Below are positions 25,702 through 35,765 of a stretch of DNA of 64,000 bases, piece by piece. The stretch lies in contig NZ_JACVVD010000018.1 in the NCBI RefSeq assembly GCF_014534655.1, positions 1-64,000 of the forward strand. The letters are read 5' to 3'. The translations under genes were made by a program, and so were the position numbers. Below the pieces are notes generated by a model. That model made no database searches and was not told the DNA's origin. It saw nothing but the letters and a program-made list of their open reading frames with translations. The stretch is from Paenibacillus sedimenti (GTDB lineage Bacteria; Bacillota; Bacilli; Paenibacillales; NBRC-103111). Position 1 is the first letter of the stretch. The number at the start of each line of letters is the position of its first letter.

Positions 25702-27213
25702 TTACATAATCAGAAAATCTTTCGTCAAGGTGAAAATGGATTCGATACCTTTCAGCACAAACTGTGGAACGAAGCCAAGCGCTACGCCAATCAGGGCACA
25801 GAGCCATACCGTGATACCGAGCGGAACCGATACTTTGACCGCGGTCGGCTCGTAGTCGCTGCGCATGAACATCTGCCGAACGACGCCGAAGTAATAGTAT
25901 AACGAAACGACGCTGGTGGCGATCATGAGCGCGCCCAACCAATATTGATGCGTCTGCATGGTGCCCAAAATGATATACAGCTTCCCGAAAAATCCGCCTG
26001 ATACTGGAATACCGGCCAGAGAGAGTACAATCAGCACCATGGCTACTGCAGTGAGCGGAGCCCGGTAGTACAAGCCGCCGAAGCCTTTGAGCTCGGTATG
26101 CCCTTCCGCTTGTTCGATGATCATCAGGACGGCGAACACCCCGATATTCATGAATAAGTAGGCAATCAGGTAGAAGATGAATTCCGAGAAATTGCTGTAA
26201 TGCGTTCCTGAAAAATAGGTACCTACAGGGACGAGCAGATAGCCTGCATTCGCAATCCCCGAATAGGCGAGAAGTCGCTTCATATTCGATTGTTTCAATG
26301 CTACGAAATTGCCTGTCACCATCGCGATCGCTGCCATTACCGAGATGGCTAAGAACACATCCGATTGGATGGCGCTGCCTTCAAAGCTGCTGAATCCAAA
26401 CAGCAGATAAAACACGCGGAACAGGATTGCGAAGCCTGCCGCCTTGGATACAACTGCCAGGAACGCGGTCACCGGCGTCGGTGCGCCCTGGTATACGTCA
26501 GGGGCCCAGCTGTGGAACGGCGCAGCGGCGATTTTGAAACCGAAGCCTGCCAGCAGCAGGAAGAAGGCGACATAGAGAAGTGCCTCGTAAGACGGCACAA
26601 GCGACGGCAGCGCAGCGCCAATTTGTGACAAATTGGTAGAACCGGCCATACCGTACAGGAATGACATGCCGTACAAAATTATTGCCGAGGAAATACCGCC
26701 CATCACCAAGTATTTGAACGCACCTTCGTTCGACTGTTGATTATGTTTCTTCATCGCGACTAGCAGATAGGACGTGATGCTCAGCAGCTCCAATCCGACG
26801 TACAAGGTGATGAGATCACCGGATGAAGACATGATCATCCCGCCGAGCGCTGCCGGCAGCAAGAAGTAATAGTATTCTCCGACATGCGGAATGTCGTCTA
26901 CTTTGACGAAGCCAAGGCTCATCAGAACGATAAAGCCGGTACCTGTCGAGATAAAAAGCTTGAGCAAGTTCGAGAAATCGTCCACACGATAACTGTGATT
27001 GAGCAGCCCAATCGCCTCTTCGGGGTTCAACTGGAGAACGACGAATACGGCGGAAACGGCAATGCCGACCAGGGACAGCCATCCAATGATGGAGCGGCTT
27101 GCTCTGCTTGGCAAGATCAAATCCAAGAGCGATAGGATGATTGCAGTGGCAACCAGGGAGAGCTCAGGGAGCAGATGCGATAAATCGGCGACATGGAGTC
27201 GAAGCTGTTCCAC
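25702..27213 (-). CDS. nuoN: NADH-quinone oxidoreductase subunit N
   Basis: The 503-residue antiporter-like membrane subunit of complex I has about 14 hydrophobic segments. Family landmarks are YVGLELLSITSYLLV, EGAFKYLVMGGISSAI, PFHSWAPDVYQGAPTPVTAF and LSLAGIPVSGGFFGK. It is the last gene of the operon. The start is GTG (27213) with TAGGAGG upstream, 4 bases after nuoM ends. It takes part in proton pumping. Confidence 0.95.
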   Translation of the reverse strand: MEQLRLHVADLSHLLPELSLVATAIILSLLDLILPSRASRSIIGWLSLVGIAVSAVFVVLQLNPEEAIGLLNHSYRVDDFSNLLKLFISTGTGFIVLMSLGFVKVDDIPHVGEYYYFLLPAALGGMIMSSSGDLITLYVGLELLSITSYLLVAMKKHNQQSNEGAFKYLVMGGISSAIILYGMSFLYGMAGSTNLSQIGAALPSLVPSYEALLYVAFFLLLAGFGFKIAAAPFHSWAPDVYQGAPTPVTAFLAVVSKAAGFAILFRVFYLLFGFSSFEGSAIQSDVFLAISVMAAIAMVTGNFVALKQSNMKRLLAYSGIANAGYLLVPVGTYFSGTHYSNFSEFIFYLIAYLFMNIGVFAVLMIIEQAEGHTELKGFGGLYYRAPLTAVAMVLIVLSLAGIPVSGGFFGKLYIILGTMQTHQYWLGALMIATSVVSLYYYFGVVRQMFMRSDYEPTAVKVSVPLGITVWLCALIGVALGFVPQFVLKGIESIFTLTKDFLIM

Positions 27214-27217
27214 CGGA

Positions 27218-28840
27218 CTAACCTCCTATCTTCCCGGCTACGCTTTGGATCAATTGATCAAAGCTGCCTATCGTTTGCTGCAGCGGCTGGCTCAGCGCGC
27301 TTGGGAATACGCCTAGCAGGAGAATAAAGGCAACCAATGCGATCATCGGTATGGCCTCTATCAACCTTGCGTCACGCATCCCCTGTGTCTGTAAGCGTTG
27401 CTCCAGCGGGCCGAACGTGATATTCAACACCCCGCGAAGCACGTAAACCGCCGCCAAAATAATGCCAAGCGTCCCGATAATCGTATACACCTTATGGGTT
27501 TCGAACAAGCCGAGGAACGCTAAAAATTCACTAATGAAACCGGATAATCCCGGCAATCCGAGCGATGCCATACCCGCAATCAGCAGAATACCGCTAATGA
27601 AGGGCACCTTTGCCGCGAGTCCGCCTAAACGGTCCAGATCGGTGGTTTGCGTCCGCTCGTAGATGCTGCCGACAAGCAGGAACATCAGCGCCGATATCAG
27701 ACCATGCGAGATCAGCTGGAACACGGCGCCCTGCAGGCCGCTGATGTTGAATGCAGCAATTCCGAGCAGGACAATCCCCATATGGCTAATACTGGAGTAG
27801 GCAAGCACAAGCTTGAAATCCTTCTGTACAATAGCGAGTATCGCGCCGTACACAATGTTGATAACGCCGAGCAGCGCCAGCATCCACGCCCACTGTTTGG
27901 CTTCCGCCGGGAAGAACATAATGCCGAAGCGAATAAGGCCATAGGCCCCCATTTTCAGCAAAATACCCGAGTGAATCATAACGACAGACGGCGGAGCTTC
28001 CGTATGCACCTTCAGCATCCACGTATGGAACGGGAAGATCGGCAGCTTGATGCCGAAAGCAACCAGCAGCATGATGAAAACCGTCCATTTCATCGCGGAA
28101 CTGAGGAAAAACGGCGTTCCCTCTTGATTTACATAGGCCTGTGCATCTTGCAGTAAATTATAGGCGATTGTATGGATGTCGCCACTGTAAAACACGATCG
28201 CTTCCGTCTGCGACTGCACTTGACTAAAGCCCGCCGTGCTGACCAGAATCAGGAAGGCGATCAGCATGACCGCTGAACCGAGTCCATTATAAAGGAGGAA
28301 GCGGTTCGCCGCTTGCTCCCGATTCATGTACCCCCAAATGCCGATCAGGAAGAACATCGGTACCAGCGTGATTTCGAAGAAAATGAAGAACAAGAACAGA
28401 TCCTGCGCCATGAACACGCCGAACATCCCGGTTTCGAGCAGAAGGAACAGGATGTAGAACGTTTTCCAGCGTTTTTTGATGTATACCGAAGCCAGTGCAG
28501 CCATCGTTGAAACGAATGCTGTTAGAAACACTAATGGCAACGATAACCCGTCTACCGCCATCGAGTATTTAAATTCGAAGAAGTAAGAGGTCAACTGCTG
28601 AATCCCTTCGTGATTGAGGGGAACCTTAATCCAGTCGAGCTGCTCCTTATACTGAAGAGGATCGCCTTGATAGTTGTAGTCCGAGTATAACCATGCCGCC
28701 AAAATAAGCGGAATCAGCGTCGTTGCGATGGCTATCGTTTTGATTAAGCTGCCTTTATCACCCCGGATAAAGAGCAGAATGAGAACCCCAAGCAAGGGCG
28801 AGAATGCGATGAGACTTAGAATCGGTATGCTACCCAGCAT
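27218..28840 (-). CDS. nuoM: NADH-quinone oxidoreductase subunit M
   Basis: The 540-residue antiporter-like subunit has the conserved membrane Glu in FFEITLVPMFFLIGIWG. The channel residues lie in FGIKLPIFPFHTWMLKVHTE, SSISHMGIVLLGI and ASLGLPGLSGFISEF. The start ATG (28840) has GGAGG upstream and overlaps the nuoL stop by 11 bases. Translation is probably coupled. Intact and of normal length. Confidence 0.96.
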   Translation of the reverse strand: MLGSIPILSLIAFSPLLGVLILLFIRGDKGSLIKTIAIATTLIPLILAAWLYSDYNYQGDPLQYKEQLDWIKVPLNHEGIQQLTSYFFEFKYSMAVDGLSLPLVFLTAFVSTMAALASVYIKKRWKTFYILFLLLETGMFGVFMAQDLFLFFIFFEITLVPMFFLIGIWGYMNREQAANRFLLYNGLGSAVMLIAFLILVSTAGFSQVQSQTEAIVFYSGDIHTIAYNLLQDAQAYVNQEGTPFFLSSAMKWTVFIMLLVAFGIKLPIFPFHTWMLKVHTEAPPSVVMIHSGILLKMGAYGLIRFGIMFFPAEAKQWAWMLALLGVINIVYGAILAIVQKDFKLVLAYSSISHMGIVLLGIAAFNISGLQGAVFQLISHGLISALMFLLVGSIYERTQTTDLDRLGGLAAKVPFISGILLIAGMASLGLPGLSGFISEFLAFLGLFETHKVYTIIGTLGIILAAVYVLRGVLNITFGPLEQRLQTQGMRDARLIEAIPMIALVAFILLLGVFPSALSQPLQQTIGSFDQLIQSVAGKIGG

Positions 28841-30713
28841 GGATAAACCTCCTTCCCGCTATAGCGAGTGCCAGAATCAGCATACCTAGAAGCGTAATAA
28901 CGCCATAGGTCTGCAACTGCCCGTTCTGCAGGCGGGAACCCAGCCGACCTAACCCGACCACGGCAAAGGCAACGAAACGAACCAGACCATCGATGATGTA
29001 TACATCAATCAATTCCAAAAGGTAGCCGAGCCCGCGAAGCGGCTTTACAACAACCCCGTTATAGAACTCATCGATGAAATATTTGCGGTTCAGCAGCGTA
29101 TACAACCACGGCACTTTACCGGAAACGATATCGCGCGGAATAGAGCGTTTCAAGTACATCAGATACCCGAGTCCAATACCCAGCAAGCCTGCGAGGGTAG
29201 ATAGAATGATAACCGTCCAATTCGCGGCTTCCTCATGGTTTTCGCCTGTCAGCCAGTGGCTAAGCCATTCATTGAACGGCGTGTTCACGAACCCTGCAAT
29301 AACGGCCAGCACTGCCAGCACAATAAGCGGAGTCGTCATTGAAGCCGGGGATTCGTGCGGTTCATGATCATACTTCTTGCTAGGCGAACCCATAAACACC
29401 AGGAAGAACAAGCGTGACATATAGAATGCAGTGAAGAACGCTGCAATAACGCCAACCCAGAACAGAAACTGATTATGCGCATAAGCCTCGCTCAGAATCA
29501 GATCCTTCGACCAGAAACCTGCGAACGGGAAAATACCGGACAGCGCGAGAGTTCCAATGGCGAACGTCCATGTCGTAATCTTCATTTTGCGGGATAACCC
29601 GCCCATTTCGTTAATGTCTTGCGTATGTACGGCATGAATAACACTACCTGCACCCAAGAAGAGCAGCGCCTTGAAGAATGCATGGGTGAACAGATGGAAC
29701 ATCCCTGAAGCGAACGAGACACCAATGCCTAACGCCATCATCATATATCCGAGTTGACTAACGGTCGAGTAAGCGAGAATGCGCTTGATATCGTTCTGAG
29801 CGACACCGATTGTCGCAGCGAAAATCGCCGTGAACCCACCAACATAAGCAACGACGAGCAGCGCGTCCGGTGAAGCTTGGAAAATATCAAACGTGCGCGC
29901 GACCAAGTAAACGCCAGCAGCAACCATCGTTGCCGCATGGATAAGCGCACTGATCGGCGTCGGGCCTTCCATCGCGTCCGGCAGCCACGTATGCAGCGGG
30001 AATTGACCGGATTTGCCGATGGCTCCTATAAAGATCAGAATCGCGATCCAGGTCACGATCGTCGGATCGATTTTGCCTGAAGCGAATGCATTATGGATAG
30101 AACTGAAATCAAGCGCGTGGCCTGGCATATACCAGAACAGCAGCAGAATGCCGATGAACAAGCCAACGTCCCCGATACGGGTAACGATGAAGGCTTTTTT
30201 CGCTGCCGCTTTCGCCTCCGGCTTGTAGTACCAGAATCCCACCAATAAGAAGGAGCAGGCACCTACAAGCTCCCAGAAAATGTAGAGTTCGAGCATATTG
30301 GCCGAGATGACAAGACCAAGCATGGAGAAAGAGAACAGCGCGATGTAACTGAAAAATACATGGATGCGCTCGTCGCCCTTCATGTAACCTTTAGAGTAAA
30401 TGTTGACTAAAAGGCTGACGAGCGTTACGATCACGAGCATCAAGGCATTGAGATTATTGACCTCAAAGCCCATTTTCAGCGTGTAGTCGCCAACCTGAAG
30501 CCAGCTTAGCTTATCCCATGTATAATCCTCGACATGACCGTCCAGTCTTTCCAAGAAAATCAGCAAGGCAACGATAAATGAGGCCAACATCGCCGCAATA
30601 CTGATGTAAATTCCAAAATCCTTCAATTGACGTCCCATAGCCGTAAGCGCTAGAAAAGCGAGCAGCGGAAACAACGGAATGAGCCATGCGTATTGTGAAT
30701 AGTCCGATACCAT
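28830..30713 (-). CDS. nuoL: NADH-quinone oxidoreductase subunit L
   Basis: The 627-residue largest antiporter-like subunit has YIFWELVGACSFLLVGFW, GAIGKSGQFPLHTWLPDAME, STVSQLGYMMMALG and the long C-terminal part expected for the lateral helix (ending LLGMLILALAIAGRRF). It pumps protons as part of the membrane arm. It lies 15 bases after nuoK in the usual KLMN order. Confidence 0.96.
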   Translation of the reverse strand: MVSDYSQYAWLIPLFPLLAFLALTAMGRQLKDFGIYISIAAMLASFIVALLIFLERLDGHVEDYTWDKLSWLQVGDYTLKMGFEVNNLNALMLVIVTLVSLLVNIYSKGYMKGDERIHVFFSYIALFSFSMLGLVISANMLELYIFWELVGACSFLLVGFWYYKPEAKAAAKKAFIVTRIGDVGLFIGILLLFWYMPGHALDFSSIHNAFASGKIDPTIVTWIAILIFIGAIGKSGQFPLHTWLPDAMEGPTPISALIHAATMVAAGVYLVARTFDIFQASPDALLVVAYVGGFTAIFAATIGVAQNDIKRILAYSTVSQLGYMMMALGIGVSFASGMFHLFTHAFFKALLFLGAGSVIHAVHTQDINEMGGLSRKMKITTWTFAIGTLALSGIFPFAGFWSKDLILSEAYAHNQFLFWVGVIAAFFTAFYMSRLFFLVFMGSPSKKYDHEPHESPASMTTPLIVLAVLAVIAGFVNTPFNEWLSHWLTGENHEEAANWTVIILSTLAGLLGIGLGYLMYLKRSIPRDIVSGKVPWLYTLLNRKYFIDEFYNGVVVKPLRGLGYLLELIDVYIIDGLVRFVAFAVVGLGRLGSRLQNGQLQTYGVITLLGMLILALAIAGRRFIHAG

Positions 30714-30728
30714 GTCCTTTTCAGCCCC

Positions 30729-31040
30729 CTAGCGCTTCATAGAATCCATTTCATTGACCTCTGATGTTCCTTTATTCCGGTAAATCGTGATCAGAATCGC
30801 GATCCCCACGGCCGCTTCCGCAGCCGCAATCGTAATATTAAACAGGGAGAAAATTTGCCCCGTAAGCGCCGGATGGTCGCCGAGCTTCGAGAAGGCCACC
30901 AAATTCAGGTTTACTGCATTGAGCATCAGCTCAATCGACAACAGCACGATAACCCCGTTCTTCTTCGTCAGTGCACCGTATAAGCCGATGCAGAACAGGA
31001 TGGCCGCCAGCGTGAGATAAGGAGTAACGATAGTACCCAC
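30729..31040 (-). CDS. nuoK: NADH-quinone oxidoreductase subunit K
   Basis: The 103-residue subunit has three membrane helices. The conserved Glu is in [19 protein letters not shown] and a second is in [16 protein letters not shown], both needed for proton transfer in the family. The start is a GTG (31040) preceded by GAGGAGG. It sits 3 bases after nuoJ. Confidence 0.95.
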   Translation of the reverse strand: MGTIVTPYLTLAAILFCIGLYGALTKKNGVIVLLSIELMLNAVNLNLVAFSKLGDHPALTGQIFSLFNITIAAAEAAVGIAILITIYRNKGTSEVNEMDSMKR

Positions 31041-31043
31041 TGT

Positions 31044-31574
31044 CTAATCCTCCTCTCTCTTGGCAATGACGATCGCACCGATGAAGGCAACCGTCAGCAG
31101 CACAGACATGATTTCAAAAGGGATCACATGCTCATTATAGAGCAGTTTTCCGATTTCGAGGGTATTGTCTTTGCCAGCATCCAGCGTGCCCGTAGCGACG
31201 AAGTTCGTTTTTTGAATCGCATAAAATAAGATCCCGAACAAACCTAATGCCCCGACAATGGCGAGGCCTTCATGCCAAGGCCGTCTAGGCTCCGCTTCGT
31301 CGCCTTGTCTATGCTTCGTCATCATAATGCCGAAGATCATCAGAATCGAGATCGCGCCCGCGTAAATCAACACTTGCACAAAAGCGACAAATTCGGCTTC
31401 CAGAATGACGTAAAGTCCCGCCAAACTGATGAAAGTCAAGGCTACGGACACGACCATATGAATGACCTTGGTAAAAGAGATCATAAAGATGGCGCCGCCA
31501 ATCGCCAGCAAAGCGAAGATAAAGAAGGCCCAGCTCGTTCCGCTTGAAAGGAAATCACCGATTCCGCTAAACAT
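31044..31574 (-). CDS. nuoJ: NADH-quinone oxidoreductase subunit J
   Basis: The product has 176 residues from the ATG at 31574 (MFSGIGDFLSSG), with five membrane segments. SVALTFISLAGLYVILEAEF and FVQVLIYAGAISILMIFGIM are typical. The longer open frame to 31640 overlaps nuoI deeply with a non-conserved basic stretch, so I reject it. The chosen start overlaps the nuoI stop by 8 bases. A GGGGG motif lies upstream at slightly long spacing. Confidence 0.92.
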   Translation of the reverse strand: MFSGIGDFLSSGTSWAFFIFALLAIGGAIFMISFTKVIHMVVSVALTFISLAGLYVILEAEFVAFVQVLIYAGAISILMIFGIMMTKHRQGDEAEPRRPWHEGLAIVGALGLFGILFYAIQKTNFVATGTLDAGKDNTLEIGKLLYNEHVIPFEIMSVLLTVAFIGAIVIAKREED

Positions 31575-32019
31575 CTTTTTTGGCGCCCCCTTTCGGCATG
31601 GCCGAGTTGTTCTCCTGGCGAATGTTTTGGTTATTATCATTAAGCCATTGCAGGTTTTTGAATAAATCGTCCCTGCTGTAAGTGCTCAGCTCAAAATTAT
31701 TCGTCATGACGATCGCCTCGGTCGGACAAACCTCCGTGCATAGATCGCACAAAATACAGATTTCAAAATTAATATCGTACGTATCGATAACCTTTCCCTT
31801 CTTCTCAGGGTCAGGGTTCGCTTTACCGGTTAAAGTAATACATTCCGTCGGGCAAATGCGGGCACATTGATTACAGACAATGCATTTTTCCGGATCAAAA
31901 TGTTGAATGCCACGGAAGCGATCCGGCATTTTAAGCGGGACGTCAGGGTACGCGTAGGTCACCTTCTTCTGAGTCATGCTTTTTAGCGTTACGCCTAAGC
32001 CTTTTACTAAACCCTTCAT
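31567..32019 (-). CDS. nuoI: NADH-quinone oxidoreductase subunit I
   Basis: The 150-residue ferredoxin-like subunit has two [4Fe-4S] motifs: CIVCNQCARICP and CILCDLCTEVCP. It carries electrons from the peripheral arm to NuoB. NuoE, F and G are absent, so the immediate donor in this organism is unknown; ferredoxin is a common proposal for such 11-subunit complexes. It is followed by nuoJ with overlap and preceded by nuoH. Confidence 0.96.
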   Translation of the reverse strand: MKGLVKGLGVTLKSMTQKKVTYAYPDVPLKMPDRFRGIQHFDPEKCIVCNQCARICPTECITLTGKANPDPEKKGKVIDTYDINFEICILCDLCTEVCPTEAIVMTNNFELSTYSRDDLFKNLQWLNDNNQNIRQENNSAMPKGGAKKDV

Positions 32020-32035
32020 TGTATCCCTTCCCTTC

Positions 32036-33040
32036 TTAAACCAAACTCATAACGATCGCGGTCACCAGCATGTTGACCAGAGCCAGCGGAAGCAGCACTT
32101 TCCAGCCGAAGCCCATCAACTGATCGACCCGTACCCGTGGCAGTGTTGCCCGTATCCAGAACAGGAAGAATACGATGAAAGAGAATTTCAGCAGGAACCA
32201 GATGATACCTGGAATGAAATCAAGGAACGGGAACGGCGCATGCCAACCGCCCAGGAAAATTAAGCTGGTCAGCGAGGCGATGACGAATACGTAGACATAC
32301 TCCGCCAGCATGAAAAAGGCGAAACGGAATCCGCTGTACTCGACGTGATAACCTGCGACAAGCTCAGATTCAGCCTCCGGCAAATCGAAAGGAGTCCGGT
32401 TCAGCTCCGAAACCCCGGCAATCACGAAAATGATAAATCCGAGAATTTGCGGAATGAAGTTCCAATGCCAGAAGCCGCCGGTTTGGTGATCCACAATCGT
32501 GTGAAGGTTGAGGCTTCCAGTCATCATAATGACGCCAATGACGGAAATGACGAGCGGCACTTCATAACTGATCATTTGCGCAGCAGAGCGCATGCCGCCA
32601 AGCAGCGCGTATTTATTGTTCGACGCCCAGCCGCCGAGAATGATGCCGATCGTGGAAATCCCCGTAAGGGCAACATAATAAAGCAAGCCTACATTGAGAT
32701 TGGCATTAAATAGCTTATCGGAAAAAGGAATCGTCGCAATAATCGTAAATGACGGGATAAACGTAATGATCGGCGCCAAAATGAAGAGCTCGCGCTCCGC
32801 TTTTTTAGGGATCGTATCTTCTTTGATCAGAAGCTTCGTTACGTCCGCTACGCTCTGCAAAAGCCCTAACGGCCCTGTCCGGTTCGGTCCGATTCGCAGC
32901 TGCATCCAGCCGATAACCTTGCGCTCAAAGTAGATGGCATAGGTTACAAAACCGAGTACCAGCAGCAGCATCACGACGCCCCAGAACAGGAAAATGAAGA
33001 AGTTGGTCCAGCTTAGACTCTCCTCCAGCAGATTCATCAT
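32036..33040 (-). CDS. nuoH: NADH-quinone oxidoreductase subunit H
   Basis: The 334-residue quinone-site membrane subunit has eight hydrophobic segments. GWMQLRIGPNRTGPLGLLQS, SELNRTPFDLPEAESELVAG and the C-terminal RATLPRVRVDQLMGFGWKVL are diagnostic. Its ATG shares one base with the nuoD stop (TAATG), so translation is probably coupled. Confidence 0.96.
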   Translation of the reverse strand: MMNLLEESLSWTNFFIFLFWGVVMLLLVLGFVTYAIYFERKVIGWMQLRIGPNRTGPLGLLQSVADVTKLLIKEDTIPKKAERELFILAPIITFIPSFTIIATIPFSDKLFNANLNVGLLYYVALTGISTIGIILGGWASNNKYALLGGMRSAAQMISYEVPLVISVIGVIMMTGSLNLHTIVDHQTGGFWHWNFIPQILGFIIFVIAGVSELNRTPFDLPEAESELVAGYHVEYSGFRFAFFMLAEYVYVFVIASLTSLIFLGGWHAPFPFLDFIPGIIWFLLKFSFIVFFLFWIRATLPRVRVDQLMGFGWKVLLPLALVNMLVTAIVMSLV

Positions 33041-34140
33041 TAGGCATCCACCTCCCCAACGACAATGTCAATTCCGCCCAAGATCGTAATCAGATTGGTC
33101 ATGGTTTCGCCGACTAGCAGCTTGGGCAATATTTGCAGATTTATGAAGGAAGGTCTGCGGAATTTCAAGCGGTACGGCTCCTGTTTGCCTCGGGAAATAA
33201 TGTAACAGCCGATTTCTCCGCGAGGAGATTCTATGGCTGCGTACACTTCGCCTTCGGCAGGGCGGATCACGCGAGGTACCTTGCCCATCGTTTCGCCTTC
33301 AGCAGGGAATTGTTCTACCGCCTGCTCCAGAATGCGCAGCGATTGCCGCACTTCTTCCATACGAAGTATGTATCGATCATAGCAATCGCCGCCAGTACTT
33401 ACAGGCACGTCGAATTCAAAGCGGTTATACAAGCTATACGGCTGCGTTTTGCGTATGTCCCAGTTGACACCGGTACATCTTAAGTTGGCTCCGCTGAGGC
33501 CGTAGGCAATTGCCGTCTCGGCATCATATTTACCTACGCCTTTAATCCGCGCAAGGAAGATTTCGTTGCCGGATACGAGGGTATGATACTCTTCCAATTT
33601 GTCGCGCATATAAGGGACGAACTTGCGTACCTTCTCAATCCAACCGTCCGGCGCATCCCATTTAACCCCGCCTACACGCATGTAGTTGTAAGTCAGACGG
33701 GCTCCGCAAAGCTCGTTGAACAGGTCGATAATGATTTCACGGTCGCGAAAAGCGTATAAGAAAGGGCTCATTGCGCCAATGTCCAGCAAATAGGTGCCCC
33801 ACCAAACCATATGGCTGGCAATGCGCTGAAGTTCCATAACGATCAAGCGAAGGAATTCCGCACGCTCCGGCACTTCCAGCTGCATCAATTTCTCCACGGC
33901 GTGGACGAGCACGTAATTGTTGGTCATCGCCGATACGTAGTCCATCCGGTCCGTATACGGGATGATTTGCGTATAGTTGAGATTCTCAGCCAATTTTTCC
34001 GTTCCTCTATGTAGATAGCCCATTACGGGTATAGCTTCTTTGATAATCTCCCCATCCAGCTTGACGATCACGCGGAATACCCCGTGCGTACTGGGATGCT
34101 GAGGGCCTACGTTTAACAGCAGCTCTTCTGTCCGTAACAA
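33040..34140 (-). CDS. nuoD: NADH-quinone oxidoreductase subunit D
   Basis: The 366-residue 49-kDa-type subunit forms the quinone pocket with NuoB. NVGPQHPSTHGVFRVIVKLD, the His-Arg-Gly of GYLHRGTEK and the C-terminal ESPRGEIGCYI are typical. The start is TTG at 34140, placed after GGAGGTGTAGCAT; no closer ATG gives the family N-terminus. It lies 3 bases after nuoC. Confidence 0.95.
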   Translation of the reverse strand: MLRTEELLLNVGPQHPSTHGVFRVIVKLDGEIIKEAIPVMGYLHRGTEKLAENLNYTQIIPYTDRMDYVSAMTNNYVLVHAVEKLMQLEVPERAEFLRLIVMELQRIASHMVWWGTYLLDIGAMSPFLYAFRDREIIIDLFNELCGARLTYNYMRVGGVKWDAPDGWIEKVRKFVPYMRDKLEEYHTLVSGNEIFLARIKGVGKYDAETAIAYGLSGANLRCTGVNWDIRKTQPYSLYNRFEFDVPVSTGGDCYDRYILRMEEVRQSLRILEQAVEQFPAEGETMGKVPRVIRPAEGEVYAAIESPRGEIGCYIISRGKQEPYRLKFRRPSFINLQILPKLLVGETMTNLITILGGIDIVVGEVDA

Positions 34141-34143
34141 ATG

Positions 34144-35250
34144 CTACACCTCCGGGTCGAGCGGTTCGTAATCTTTGCGCAGTGGATGACCGACCCAATC
34201 GTCAGGCATCATAATTCTTCGTAAATCGGGATGTCCGGGAAAATCGATGCCCAGTAAGTCAAATACTTCCCGCTCGTTCCAATTGGCTGTAGCCCACACC
34301 GGCGTTACCGATGGGATGCTCGGCTGCTCGCGGTCTGTTTTCACTTTCACGCAGTATTCGCGCTGATGCGTGAGGGAAAGCAGATGATACGCCACCTCCA
34401 GGTGCGTCTCCTGATCGACTCCGGAGAGATTGCGCAAATAGTCGCAGCGCAGCTCTTCGTGATCTCGAAGCGCCAGGGCCGCCTGCGGCCAGCGTGCGCT
34501 GTGGATAACAACATAAGGACGATGCGAGTCCTTCTCGTTGATAAAAGCGTCGACGACGGCGTCTTCGCCCACGTCGGCTTTCAAGATCGCGACCAGCCGA
34601 TCGAGCAGCGGCTGATTCGGCGACGGCTCCTTCGGCGCGGCTGGCTCCGCCGAATCCGGCTTCGCTGCACGCGCGCTGGCTCGCGCGGCGCGTGCTTCTG
34701 CGGCGGCCTGCGCTTTGGCCGCCTTCTCGTCCTCGGCGGCGTCTCCGGACGCCGCCGGTGGTGCCTCCGCCGACGCGGGCTCGCCCGTCGGCGTAGCGGC
34801 CGCCCGCGCCGCCTGGCGGGCGGCTCTCGCCGCAGCGCGCTCGGCTGCGGCATCGGCTGCGGCGCTGCTCGGCGCTGCACCGTCGGCAGCAGCCGCTGCG
34901 CTGGCCCGCTCGTCGGCAGACGCCTGCGCGAGCTCGGCAGCCGGCGCGTCGCTCGGCTCGCCCGTCGTCTGCGCCGCCGGGTCGGCCGCCTGGATCTCCG
35001 CCGCGCGGTCTACCGCGGCTTGCACGTCGTCGCTGAGCGGCGTCTTGTTCAGCTGCGCCTCCGGCGTCAGCTCGCCGACCTGCTCAGCTGCTTTCTCCAG
35101 CGGCGAGTCGCCTTTCTCGGACTCGCCAGTTCTTGCTTCCTCCGCTGACGTGCCCTCCTCAGCGGCCTTTGCCTCGTGAGCAGCCTCTACTTCGGATGCC
35201 GCACCTGGCTTCTCCTCAGGCTGACCCTCCGGCTTCTTCTCGTCACTCAT
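34144..35250 (-). CDS. nuoC: NADH-quinone oxidoreductase subunit C with a long Ala/Glu-rich N-terminal extension
   Basis: The protein has 368 residues, about twice the usual NuoC length. Residues of about 215-368 are a normal NuoC domain ending [20 protein letters not shown]. Residues 1-210 are almost only Ala, Glu, Asp, Ser, Pro, Lys and Arg, with runs such as [20 protein letters not shown], and are probably disordered or helical. The DNA of this part is far more GC-rich than its neighbours. Start ATG 35250, overlapping the end of nuoB by 4 bases, so the extension is in the natural frame. Its role is unknown. Confidence 0.93.
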   Translation of the reverse strand: MSDEKKPEGQPEEKPGAASEVEAAHEAKAAEEGTSAEEARTGESEKGDSPLEKAAEQVGELTPEAQLNKTPLSDDVQAAVDRAAEIQAADPAAQTTGEPSDAPAAELAQASADERASAAAAADGAAPSSAAADAAAERAAARAARQAARAAATPTGEPASAEAPPAASGDAAEDEKAAKAQAAAEARAARASARAAKPDSAEPAAPKEPSPNQPLLDRLVAILKADVGEDAVVDAFINEKDSHRPYVVIHSARWPQAALALRDHEELRCDYLRNLSGVDQETHLEVAYHLLSLTHQREYCVKVKTDREQPSIPSVTPVWATANWNEREVFDLLGIDFPGHPDLRRIMMPDDWVGHPLRKDYEPLDPEV

Positions 35251-35765
35251 CGATTGGTCACCCGCTTCCCGGTCTTCGCTTCATAGCGAATTTTCTCCTG
35301 AAGCTTATTAATACCGTAGATCAGCGCCGCCGGATTCGGCGGGCAGCCTGGTATGTACACATCGACAGGAACGACCTGATCGACACCTTTTACAACCGAA
35401 TAAGACTTCACATACGGCCCTCCGGCTGTTGCACAGGAGCCCATCGCGATAACCCATTTCGGCTCCGGCATCTGCTCGTAAAGACGGCGCAGCAAAGGAG
35501 CCATTTTCTTCGTAACGGTCCCTGCCACAATCATCACGTCAGATTGCCGGGGGGACGTACGGAAGATGACTCCGAAACGGTCCAAATCATAGTGCGAGCC
35601 GCCCGTTCCCATCATTTCAATGGCGCAACAGGCAAGGCCAAAGGTTAACGGCCAAAGCGAATTGCTGCGAGCCCAAGCTTTCACTTGCTCCAGCGTTGTC
35701 ATAAATACGTTGCGGTTTAGCTCTTCCCGCTCTTCGGGAGATATCGATTCTAGACTGAAGTCCAT
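35247..35765 (-). CDS. nuoB: NADH-quinone oxidoreductase subunit B
   Basis: The product has 172 residues from the ATG at 35765 ([13 protein letters not shown]), preceded by AGAAGGTG. The longer frame to 35828 lies inside nuoA and adds non-family residues. It holds the N2 [4Fe-4S] cluster: adjacent cysteines in [11 protein letters not shown] plus Cys in MGSCATAGG and IPGCPPNP. It overlaps nuoA by 16 bases. Confidence 0.95.
   Translation of the reverse strand: MDFSLESISPEEREELNRNVFMTTLEQVKAWARSNSLWPLTFGLACCAIEMMGTGGSHYDLDRFGVIFRTSPRQSDVMIVAGTVTKKMAPLLRRLYEQMPEPKWVIAMGSCATAGGPYVKSYSVVKGVDQVVPVDVYIPGCPPNPAALIYGINKLQEKIRYEAKTGKRVTNR

Noticed and set aside
33133-34014. Plus-strand frames opposite nuoD
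   Set aside because: Antisense shadows of a conserved complex I gene, with no supporting motif.
34366-35179. Long plus-strand open frames opposite the nuoC extension
   Set aside because: They arise from Ala-coding GC-rich repeats read backwards (Arg- or Ala/Ser-rich) and have no ribosome site or motif.
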